Origin: JAXFPC01 sp034180005
GTDB lineage: Bacteria > Bacillota > Negativicutes > Acidaminococcales > Acidaminococcaceae
DNA length: 12,991 bases
Assembly (NCBI GenBank): GCA_034180005.1
Contig: JAXFPC010000021.1
Coordinates: 1 to 12,991 of the forward strand
Direction of reading: 5' to 3'
Position 1 is the first letter of the stretch. Each line of letters opens with the position of its first letter. Shown piece by piece: positions 6,983 through 12,722 of this stretch. The position numbers were made by a program, and so were the translations under genes. A model generated the notes under the pieces. The model ran no database searches. It had not been told where the DNA came from and saw nothing but the letters and a program-made list of their open reading frames with translations.

Positions 6983-7405
6983 ATGCATGATATTGACTTG
7001 AAATTGCTTATAGGTATGCATCGCAATGTTAATGTGATTGACAAAAAAACAGCAGGATTGGCGTATGCTGAAGATCTTACCATAGGTCAGTTCGCCGTTT
7101 TGGAAGTTTTACACAGCAAGGGTGATTTGCCGATAGGTATTGTGAGAGATCGCATCTTGTCCAGTGTCGGCACTATTTCCGTCATAGTCAAAAATTTGGA
7201 GCAAAGAGGCCTTGTCAAAAGGTTACCCCATGAAAATGATCGTAGAATATGTATTTTGAGTATTACGGAAAAAGGTGAAACTGTAATTACTAAAGTTATA
7301 CCCAAAAATACAGAGATGATCCGAGAAACATTTTCCGTGCTGACTGCTGTTGAAAAGGACGAATTGTTGAGAATTATGAAAAAGATAGGTCGAAGAAAAT
7401 ATTAA
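6983..7405 (+). CDS. MarR-family transcriptional regulator
   Basis: A 140-residue winged-helix repressor that acts as a dimer on DNA. The N-terminal dimerisation helix (MHDIDLKLLIGMHRN) is followed by LTIGQFAVLEVLHSKGDLPIG, the recognition-helix region (SSVGTISVIVKNLEQRGLV), the wing with the family DxR signature (ENDRRICILSITEKG), and a C-terminal helix pair. GGAG at 6972-6975 is 7 bases before ATG 6983. The protein is most like the MhqR/OhrR-type branch, whose members respond to quinones, peroxides or electrophiles. There is no obvious OhrR N-terminal peroxide-sensing Cys in the expected place, and the only Cys lies in the wing (RICIL). Downstream flavin reductases fit a redox inducer, but the ligand is not determinable here. 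Confidence 0.93.
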   Translation: MHDIDLKLLIGMHRNVNVIDKKTAGLAYAEDLTIGQFAVLEVLHSKGDLPIGIVRDRILSSVGTISVIVKNLEQRGLVKRLPHENDRRICILSITEKGETVITKVIPKNTEMIRETFSVLTAVEKDELLRIMKKIGRRKY

Positions 7406-7641
7406 AATGTGAATTGAGTTAAAACTTGGCGGTTGTTAAACTTGCAGACAACAACGGTTTTGTGCTTAAAGGTACGGATGAAGGTTCTCGATTACAGGTT
7501 ATGAAATAAAAAGCTTTACGGGAACCGGTTACCAATACAGGATTGTCTTTCAATACTTAACGGTGAAACGTAAAAAAATAAAGTCGGGCGCGAAGTGTTT
7601 CGGAATACGCGGCGCCTATGCATATGAAAGGAGAAATACAG
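7406..7641 (+). other. 236-base gap between marR and the FMN reductase gene
   Basis: No full gene. Positions 7426-7509 read as a protein-like stretch (LAVVKLADN ... GSRLQVMK, then TAA) bounded upstream by a stop at 7420, with no start signal. A GC-rich stem-loop at 7587-7616 precedes the next ribosome binding site. A GTTGTT/AACAAC pairing near 7433-7455 is too weak and lacks a T-tract, so no terminator is called. Confidence 0.5.
7587..7616 (+). promoter_or_regulatory. GC-rich leader stem-loop before the FMN reductase gene
   Basis: GGCGC (7587-7591) pairs with GCGCC (7612-7616). Inside, GTGTT (7595-7599) pairs with AATAC (7604-7608) around a TCGG tetraloop, with a symmetric GAA/GCG internal loop. 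It ends 11 bases before the AAGGAG ribosome binding site. It could be an mRNA 5'-stabilising element or the site of translational control; its role is not known. Confidence 0.35.
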
Positions 7642-8181
7642 ATGAGAATAGGATTACTGGTCGGCTCCTTACGGAAAGAGTCATGGAACAGAAAAGTGGC
7701 GGAGGTTGTTAAAGAATTTTTTCCTAAAAATTATGAGGTTGATTTTATTGAGATTAAAGATGTTCCTCTGTACAATGAAGATCTTGATACAGGGATTCCT
7801 CACGAAGCTTATCAAAGACTGCGGGAAAGTGTGAGAGCTCATGACGGCTTCATTTTTTTCACTCCGGAATACAATCGTTCTTATGCTCCGGCGCTTAAGA
7901 ACGCTATGGATGTTGTTTCCAGAGATTCTACGGGTAACGGTTGGGCGAAAAAACCTGCGGCGGTATTTTCGGTGACGATGGGCGGTTTTGGAGGAATGGC
8001 TGCCAACCATGCTTTAAGACAGGTTTTTATTTATCTTGATATGATTCCCCTGCAGCAGCCGGAGATTTATCTTGCTAAAATTCATGAGGCTTTTCACGAA
8101 GGTCAGCTTGACGAGAGGACGTGCGCTTTTTTACAGCATGCAGTGGCTGAGTTTGTCGTACACGCGGAGAAATTAAGATAA
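7642..8181 (+). CDS. NAD(P)H-dependent FMN reductase (quinone/azo-reductase type)
   Basis: A 179-residue flavodoxin-fold oxidoreductase of the SsuE/YieF/ArsH-like FMN_red family. It would use NAD(P)H and bound FMN to reduce quinones, azo compounds or free flavin in the cytoplasm. The FMN-phosphate loop is GSLRKESWN (residues 8-16), matching the G-S-x-R-x-x-S-x-N pattern. The second flavin loop is TPEYNRSYAPALKNAMD (74-90). ATG 7642 has AAGGAG at 7628-7633, 8 bases upstream; an upstream in-frame ATG at 7618 lacks one and would overlap the leader hairpin. The FMN loops are intact, so activity is likely. The preceding marR gene suggests regulation by that repressor, although no copy of its palindrome was found directly upstream of this gene. 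Exact substrate unknown. Confidence 0.92.
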   Translation: MRIGLLVGSLRKESWNRKVAEVVKEFFPKNYEVDFIEIKDVPLYNEDLDTGIPHEAYQRLRESVRAHDGFIFFTPEYNRSYAPALKNAMDVVSRDSTGNGWAKKPAAVFSVTMGGFGGMAANHALRQVFIYLDMIPLQQPEIYLAKIHEAFHEGQLDERTCAFLQHAVAEFVVHAEKLR

Positions 8182-8192
8182 GCATGGAAAAG

Positions 8193-8230
8193 TTGTGAGC
8201 ATGATAAATCGAAAAGTATAAATTATCATG
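8193..8230 (+). promoter_or_regulatory. Candidate promoter with overlapping inverted repeat
   Basis: TTGTGA (8193-8198), 18 bases, TATAAA (8217-8222). An exact inverted repeat CATGATAA (8200-8207)/TTATCATG (8223-8230) flanks the -10 element, a classic operator position. It differs from the marR palindrome, so another regulator would be involved. The repeat could instead be a weak RNA hairpin between the two reductase genes. Confidence 0.35.
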
Positions 8231-8268
8231 GATAAGGCGAAAGATTGATAAGAGGAGGTAGTCGACAT

Positions 8269-8766
8269 ATGGAAGTTGGAGATTTTAAGGCGAAATCATT
8301 TGAAAAATTCGATAAGGAATGGGCGCTTTTGACTGCGGGTGTTCAGGAGGACTTCAACAGCATGACAATCAGCTGGGGCGGATTGGGAACAATGTGGGGA
8401 ATGCCTGTTGCTTTTATTGTAGTTAAACCGAGCCGTTACACTTTTGAATTTTTGCAGCGACGCGAAGAACTGACACTTTCCTGGTACGCGCCGAGCTATA
8501 AAAAAGCTTTGGGCATATTCGGTTCAAAGTCAGGACGTGATACGGACAAAGTATTTTTAACCGGGTTCACTCCTGTAGGGGTTGGCGGATCCGTAACTTA
8601 CAAAGAAGCGGAAGAAACGTTGATTTGCCGACGCCTTTTCATGCAGCAGCTTGATAAGACGAAATTTCCGCAAGAAGCTTTGCATTGGTACCCGGAAGGA
8701 ACAAAGGACGAGAAAGCTCACTATTTGATCATAGCTGAAGTGAAAGAGTATCGAGGGCAGGAATAA
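8269..8766 (+). CDS. Flavin reductase family protein (FMN-binding split barrel)
   Basis: A 165-residue protein of the flavin-reductase-like/flavoredoxin family, whose members bind FMN in a split beta-barrel and transfer electrons from NAD(P)H or a protein donor. Diagnostic segments are WALLTAGVQEDFNSMTISWG (core strand and turn, with N-x-M-T contacting flavin), GTMWGMPVAFIVVKPSRYTF (family GxxW-x-P-x2-x2-V-K-P-S-R-Y-T motif) and the C-terminal HYLIIAEVKEY strand. ATG 8269 is supported by AGGAGG at 8253-8258, 10 bases upstream; in-frame TTG 8245 lies upstream of that site. It follows the FMN reductase by 87 bases and may be co-transcribed with it or use the candidate promoter in the gap. Physiological substrate not evident. 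Confidence 0.9.
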   Translation: MEVGDFKAKSFEKFDKEWALLTAGVQEDFNSMTISWGGLGTMWGMPVAFIVVKPSRYTFEFLQRREELTLSWYAPSYKKALGIFGSKSGRDTDKVFLTGFTPVGVGGSVTYKEAEETLICRRLFMQQLDKTKFPQEALHWYPEGTKDEKAHYLIIAEVKEYRGQE

Positions 8767-8910
8767 AGTTCCGTTTGCATTGCCTTTGCAGGAGCAATGG
8801 CGAAAAGTTACTTCGACAGTGAAAATGGACACGGTATTCATCTGTTTACAACTTACAGAAGCAAATTCATAAGATATAGTTCTCTTTAATCAACAAAGGA
8901 GTGTTACCTG

Positions 8911-9282
8911 ATGTTATTCATTTGTTATCCAAAATGCGCTACCTGTCAAAAGGCAAAAAAGTGGCTTACTGAAAAGGGAATCAAGTTTGAAGAAAGAAAT
9001 ATCAAAGAATATAATCCTACAGAGGAAGAAATTGCAAAATGGTATGCTCAAAGCGGTTTGCCGCTGAAAAAATTTTTCAATACCAGCGGACTCTTATACA
9101 AGGAAATGCAATTAAAGAAAAAACTGGCAGACATGAGCGAGTCGGAGCAGATAAAATTGTTGGCTTCAGACGGCATGTTGGTGAAACGTCCGCTTTGTAT
9201 CAATGATAAATTTGTGTTATTGGGATTTAAAGATTCGGAGTGGCAGGAGTTTTTTCCCAAAACTAATATGCAGGAATCTTAA
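8911..9282 (+). CDS. ArsC/Spx-family thioredoxin-fold protein
   Basis: A 123-residue protein of the ArsC-like superfamily (arsenate reductase, Spx, YffB). The N-terminal strand leads into CYPKCATCQKAKKWL, with C9 and C12 forming a CxxC pair as in Spx, rather than the single Cys of classical ArsC. Also seen are ERNIKEYNPTEEEI, the KKFFNTSGLLYKE segment, and LLASDGMLVKRPL, whose R-P-L turn is conserved throughout the family. AAAGGAG at 8895-8901 is 9 bases before ATG 8911. Automatic annotation often calls such proteins arsenate reductase, but no ars genes are nearby and the CxxC favours a redox or regulatory role. Whether it binds RNA polymerase like Spx cannot be told from sequence. It lies 144 bases after the flavin reductase. 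Confidence 0.88.
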   Translation: MLFICYPKCATCQKAKKWLTEKGIKFEERNIKEYNPTEEEIAKWYAQSGLPLKKFFNTSGLLYKEMQLKKKLADMSESEQIKLLASDGMLVKRPLCINDKFVLLGFKDSEWQEFFPKTNMQES

Positions 9283-9306
9283 AGCACGCTTCGCAAGACA
9301 AAATAA

Positions 9307-9319
9307 AATAATAATTATT
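9307..9319 (+). promoter_or_regulatory. PerR-box-like palindrome upstream of ferritin
   Basis: ATAAT-A-ATTAT with one further flanking A/T pair, matching the core of the PerR box (TTATAAT-N-ATTATAA). Ferritin-type genes are known PerR or Fur targets in Firmicutes. It lies 30 bases upstream of the -35 element in AT-rich DNA, so chance occurrence is possible. Confidence 0.35.
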
Positions 9320-9349
9320 CGTTGTAATATTTTCTTTATTAGTCTAAAA

Positions 9350-9378
9350 TTGACAAAAAGTCAAAGGGGGTGTATAAT
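9350..9378 (+). promoter_or_regulatory. Perfect-consensus sigma-70-type promoter of ferritin
   Basis: TTGACA (9350-9355), a 17-base spacer containing a run of five Gs, and TATAAT (9373-9378). It leaves a leader of about 50 bases before the ferritin start. This is the second full-consensus promoter in the window. Confidence 0.88.
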
Positions 9379-9437
9379 GAAAACATGAGCAATGATTTTT
9401 GCGAGTATAAGTGACAATCGTTTGGAGGGAATAATTA

Positions 9438-9926
9438 ATGGCAAGCAAAAAATTATTGAAAATGTTAAATACTCAGTATAATTTTGAGTTGGAGTCGGCG
9501 TACGTTTACCTGGCTATGGCGGCTGACTGTACTAATAAAGGTTTAAACGGAACCGCTCACTGGATGAAGAAGCAGGCTACCGAAGAATTGGAACATGCTA
9601 TGAAGTTCTATGAGTTTATAGCTGATATGGACGGAGATATTTCTCAGTTGGCTATTCCTGCTCCTAAAAACAGCTACGCATCGCTTCTCGAAGTTATGGA
9701 AGCCGCTTTGGCTCATGAGAAAAAAGTGACTGCCGGTATCTACGCTATAGCGAAACTTGCCTCTGAAGAAGGCAGCTTTGATACGCTAGAGTTTTTGAAC
9801 TGGTTCTTCGCTGAACAGAGAGAAGAAGAAAATACTTTGAAGCCTTTCGTTGAAAGGTTGAAAGTTATTGAGGGTAATAAGGTGGAAGTTTTCCGCTTTG
9901 ATGCAGAGCTTGGAAGAAGAGCGTAA
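9438..9926 (+). CDS. ftnA: Bacterial non-haem ferritin
   Basis: A 162-residue four-helix iron-storage protein expected to assemble into a 24-subunit cage that oxidises Fe(II) and stores it as mineral. The ferroxidase residues fall at the same positions as in E. coli FtnA: E17, E50, H53, E94 and Q127, with Y24 and E130 also in place. Motifs are NFELESAYVYLAMA, ATEELEHAMKFYEF, ALAHEKKVT and NWFFAEQREEE. GGAGGG at 9424-9429 is 8 bases before ATG 9438. The gene has its own consensus promoter and its own terminator, so it is a single-gene unit. Absence of the haem-binding Met of bacterioferritin is assumed from overall similarity rather than checked by alignment. A PerR-like site upstream suggests iron/peroxide control. 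Confidence 0.95.
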   Translation: MASKKLLKMLNTQYNFELESAYVYLAMAADCTNKGLNGTAHWMKKQATEELEHAMKFYEFIADMDGDISQLAIPAPKNSYASLLEVMEAALAHEKKVTAGIYAIAKLASEEGSFDTLEFLNWFFAEQREEENTLKPFVERLKVIEGNKVEVFRFDAELGRRA

Positions 9927-9957
9927 GTAAAAATAGTATAGGCCGTGATGTCTTGTG

Positions 9958-9989
9958 AAAACTGCATTCTTTTGAAGGATGCAGTTTTT
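9958..9989 (+). terminator. Rho-independent terminator after ferritin
   Basis: AAAACTGCATTCTT (9958-9971) pairs with AAGGATGCAGTTTT (9975-9988) with one T-G wobble. The loop is TTG, and the 3' arm ends in five Ts. It begins 31 bases after the ferritin stop. Confidence 0.9.
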
Positions 9990-10370
9990 GTTTGCAGGTG
10001 GCTGTTCTGTCAAAATCATACTGCTGGGCGACGATTATTTGTTTCGTTCATTAAAGACAAATTGCACGTATAATTGATTTGCTTAGCTGAAAAGATTATT
10101 TTTATATTTGATATATTGTCGAACGCTGCACTATAGCTTATACGTTTGTCAATTTTTGCTTGAAAGCGTTATGTTCGGCGCGCATGGCGCTGTATACTGC
10201 TGCTCTGCGCATCACGTTGATAAGAAGTTGACGAATTTAAAGCACGGGGTTTACAAAAAAACTCAGCGGTGCTAAAGTTTAAGTATCCGGCATTTGTGCA
10301 GAAAAAGACGGCGAAGGGAAAGCAGTTCTAAGCTTTACCGTGACCGTAAAAATACAGCGAGGGATAACAT
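9990..10370 (+). other. 381-base stretch without a convincing gene
   Basis: No supported gene. A weak promoter candidate is TTGTCG (10116-10121), 17 bases, TATACG (10139-10144). A 34-codon frame at 10171-10275 (CC and HH pairs, ends QRC) has no good ribosome binding site. Positions 10283-10369 read as a protein-like stretch (KDGEGKAVLSFTVTVK) without a start, possibly a decayed fragment. The stretch ends in the GAGGG ribosome binding site of the next gene. Confidence 0.5.
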
Positions 10371-12035
10371 ATGATTGAAATAGTATTGCCTGACGGAAAA
10401 ACGCACAAAGTTGAAAAAGGGAGCACGTTTTTGCCATTGGCTGCGACTTGTGAAAAAGCCTTTGCGTCGCCGATTGTAGGAGCTGTTTTGAACGGCAAGG
10501 AAAAAAGTTTGCAGCAGCCTGTTGACTGCAGTGGTAAGTTGGATTTTATCGAACTTAATGAAGAAGACGGTCAGCGGATTTACATACGAACTCTGCTTTT
10601 TGTCATGCTGGCAGCAGCCAAAAATTTATATCCGGAACTGGAATTGGAGGTGCGGAACACCTTGGGCAACGCACTTTACTGTGTGGAGCACAGCTGCATG
10701 CATCTTGAGCCGGGGAAAATCGCCGTTTTGAAAAAAGAGATGCAGCGCATCATCGATGCTGAATCTCCTATTTCTTATACAACTTTTCCAAAAGAAGAAG
10801 CATTGCTCAGAGCTGAGGATTGCTGCAGTACGGATCGGCTTATGTTACTGCGAGAACTTCCTGATGACACCAATGTTACGTTGTATTATCTCGAGAACTG
10901 TACGGGATATTTTTTCGGTCCTCTTTGTCCAAACGCTGGCTATATAAATTATTTTGATATTTTCGCTTATGAAAAAGGACTCATCATTGAGTACCCCGGC
11001 ATAGGAAGCTGGGATAAGGCATCGGAGTTTACGGACAACAAGGTGCTGAACAGTGCGTACCAGGAAATGGAAGAATGGGCGGCTTTGATAAACTGTAATA
11101 CTGTAGGGAAACTTAACTCTCTGATAGAATCCGGCGAAAGTGAAAGGATAATTCGCATAGCCGAAGGTTTGCATGAAAAGAAAATCGTTAATATTGCTGA
11201 TATGGTAGCGGCAAAAGCCGAGAATTTAAAAATACTTTTGTTGGCGGGTCCTTCTTCGTCCGGTAAAACGTCTACGGCACAGCGCCTCAGCGTTCAATTG
11301 GAAGTCAACGGAATTCAGCCGATACCAATTTCTATGGACGACTATTACAAAAACAGGACGGATACGCCGCGCAAAGATGACGGTTCTTATGATTTCGAGT
11401 CCGTGGAAGCAATCGACCTGGAGCTTTTTAACGAGCATATGACAAAATTATTGCAAGGCGATGTAGTAGAAATACCTAAGTTCAATTTTATGAACGGCGT
11501 GCGCGAGTATCGCGGCCGTAAACTGCAGATGAGTAAAAATTCCGTACTCATAGTTGAAGGCATTCACGGTCTCAACGAAAAATTGACACAGATGATTCCT
11601 GCTGAACGGAAGTTGAAAATTTATGTAAGCGCTTTGACGCCGATGTCTCTGGATGAGTACAACAGAATAAACACGACGGATGTCCGTTTATTGCGGCGGA
11701 TGGTGCGCGACAGTAAATTTCGTTCCCATGATGCCGTTGCGACCTTGAACAGATGGTCCGACGTGCGTTCCGGCGAAGAACGGTTCATTTTTCCGTTCCA
11801 GGGAAGAGCAGATATAGTTTTTAATACGGCACTGATTTATGAGCTGGCAGTAATCAAAAAATTTGCTCAGCCGTTGCTGGAAGCGGTGCCGGCTGATGAA
11901 AAAACGGCATTCAGAATTGCGCAAAGGCTTTTGACGTTGCTGCGCTATATAAGACCGATCGACGAAGCAACCATTCCCAACAATTCAATTTTGCGCGAAT
12001 TCATTGGCGGCAGTGTTTTTAAGGAAGCTTTATAA
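10371..12035 (+). CDS. Nucleoside (uridine-type) kinase fused to TGS and SAD domains
   Basis: A 554-residue fusion. Residues 1-65 form a TGS domain (IEIVLPDGKTHKVEKGSTF). About 70-230 resemble the second additional domain of threonyl/alanyl-tRNA synthetases: an HxxxH pair (H107, H111, in EHSCMHL) and a FFGPLCPNAGY motif. From about 288 a P-loop kinase of the uridine kinase/phosphoribulokinase family follows: Walker A GPSSSGKT (293-300), MDDYYKNR, a lid-like region with RLLRRMVRD and DAVATLNRW, and IFPFQGRADIVFN. This three-part arrangement is known in Firmicutes and Thermotogales as nucleoside kinase. It lacks synthetase catalytic motifs, so it does not charge tRNA. GAGGG at 10359-10363 is 7 bases before ATG 10371. 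It appears to be a single-gene unit with a terminator directly after. The exact nucleoside substrate is unknown. Confidence 0.92.
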   Translation: MIEIVLPDGKTHKVEKGSTFLPLAATCEKAFASPIVGAVLNGKEKSLQQPVDCSGKLDFIELNEEDGQRIYIRTLLFVMLAAAKNLYPELELEVRNTLGNALYCVEHSCMHLEPGKIAVLKKEMQRIIDAESPISYTTFPKEEALLRAEDCCSTDRLMLLRELPDDTNVTLYYLENCTGYFFGPLCPNAGYINYFDIFAYEKGLIIEYPGIGSWDKASEFTDNKVLNSAYQEMEEWAALINCNTVGKLNSLIESGESERIIRIAEGLHEKKIVNIADMVAAKAENLKILLLAGPSSSGKTSTAQRLSVQLEVNGIQPIPISMDDYYKNRTDTPRKDDGSYDFESVEAIDLELFNEHMTKLLQGDVVEIPKFNFMNGVREYRGRKLQMSKNSVLIVEGIHGLNEKLTQMIPAERKLKIYVSALTPMSLDEYNRINTTDVRLLRRMVRDSKFRSHDAVATLNRWSDVRSGEERFIFPFQGRADIVFNTALIYELAVIKKFAQPLLEAVPADEKTAFRIAQRLLTLLRYIRPIDEATIPNNSILREFIGGSVFKEAL

Positions 12036-12047
12036 TCAATATTGTAC

Positions 12048-12085
12048 AAGCGAAGAATTCAGTTTCACTGAGTTCTTCGCTTTTT
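12048..12085 (+). terminator. Rho-independent terminator after nucleoside kinase
   Basis: AAGCGAAGAATTCAG (12048-12062) pairs with CTGAGTTCTTCGCTT (12068-12082) with one wobble. The loop is TTTCA, followed by a T-run to 12085. Outer TACAA/TTGTA bases can extend it. It starts 12 bases after the stop codon. Confidence 0.92.
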
Positions 12086-12145
12086 GTATAATTGTAAATA
12101 ATCCGCTGCGCATTAAAACAACAAAAATGTTTTTAAAATCAAAAA

Positions 12146-12154
12146 TGCTATAAT
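12146..12154 (+). promoter_or_regulatory. Extended -10 promoter candidate upstream of the ACT gene
   Basis: TGCTATAAT is a full extended -10 element (TG-N-TATAAT). The -35 region is poor, which extended -10 promoters tolerate. It gives a leader of about 95 bases. Confidence 0.45.
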
Positions 12155-12184
12155 AAATTGAGGATGTTGCATAAATAAAAACTA

Positions 12185-12213
12185 TTGTGTTTTTACATTG
12201 AACATTGTATAAT
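12185..12213 (+). promoter_or_regulatory. Second promoter candidate upstream of the ACT gene
   Basis: TTGTGT (12185-12190), a 17-base spacer, TATAAT (12208-12213). Four of six -35 bases and all -10 bases match. It would start about 36 bases before the coding start. It may act in tandem with the upstream extended -10 candidate. Confidence 0.5.
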
Positions 12214-12255
12214 TAGTTAGCAAATATTTTGACTCAAATTAAGGAGGACAATGTC

Positions 12256-12699
12256 ATGTCTGAAAAATCAACATTTTATTTAGTCAGAGAGGAAATCTTA
12301 CCGGAAGCAATTAAAAAGACCATTAAGGTTAAAGAAATATTGAAGCGCGGAGATATAAAAACAATCAATGAAGCAGTGGAAAAGATGGGATTGAGCCGAA
12401 GCGCCTACTATAAGTACAAAGACTATGTTTTTCCGTTCTACGAGGCCAGCAAGGAGAAAATCATCACGCTTTCGCTTTTGCTTGAACATAAGGCGGGAGT
12501 TCTTTCTAAAGTGCTCAATACTATTGCTCATGATTCCGGAAGCATTATGACGATAAATCAGGGAATACCTTTACAGGGAGTTGCCAATACTACTATTTCT
12601 ATTGAAACTAAACATTTGACTGTTGATCTGGAAGCGCTTTTGGATAAGCTGCGCCTTATCGACGGCGTAAGACGCTTGGAAGTTTTGGGTCAGGTGTAA
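12256..12699 (+). CDS. HTH-ACT domain protein (PheB/UPF0735 type)
   Basis: A 147-residue protein of the UPF0735/PheB family. The N-terminal half (about 10-60) carries a helix-turn-helix-like segment (INEAVEKMGLSRSAYYKYKDYVFPF). The C-terminal half (about 68-147) is an ACT domain (LSLLLEHKAGVLSKVLNTIA ... GVRRLEVLG), which typically binds an amino acid. Relatives sit beside pheA, hom or thrB in Firmicutes and are presumed amino-acid-responsive regulators, though direct proof for the family is limited as far as I know. ATG 12256 has AAGGAGG at 12241-12247, 8 bases upstream; the in-frame codons before it overlap that site. Homoserine dehydrogenase starts 23 bases downstream, so the two are almost certainly co-transcribed. 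Start, size and domain order are typical. Confidence 0.9.
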   Translation: MSEKSTFYLVREEILPEAIKKTIKVKEILKRGDIKTINEAVEKMGLSRSAYYKYKDYVFPFYEASKEKIITLSLLLEHKAGVLSKVLNTIAHDSGSIMTINQGIPLQGVANTTISIETKHLTVDLEALLDKLRLIDGVRRLEVLGQV

Positions 12700-12722
12700 G
12701 CCTTGATTTTCCGGAGGGCATC

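Noticed and set aside
8785..8806. Stem-loop CATTGC/GCAATG after the flavin reductase gene as a terminator
   Set aside because: The stem is six pairs and no T-tract follows.
8911..9282. Naming the gene arsC
   Set aside because: The CxxC motif and the absence of ars neighbours make arsenate reductase function doubtful, so no symbol was assigned.
9203..9388. 61-codon + strand frame spanning the ferritin promoter
   Set aside because: It overlaps the ArsC-like gene in another frame, includes the ferritin promoter and has no ribosome binding site.
10171..10275. 34-codon frame with CC and HH pairs
   Set aside because: It has only a weak GAAAG upstream, no promoter or terminator of its own and no recognisable motif; more likely chance.
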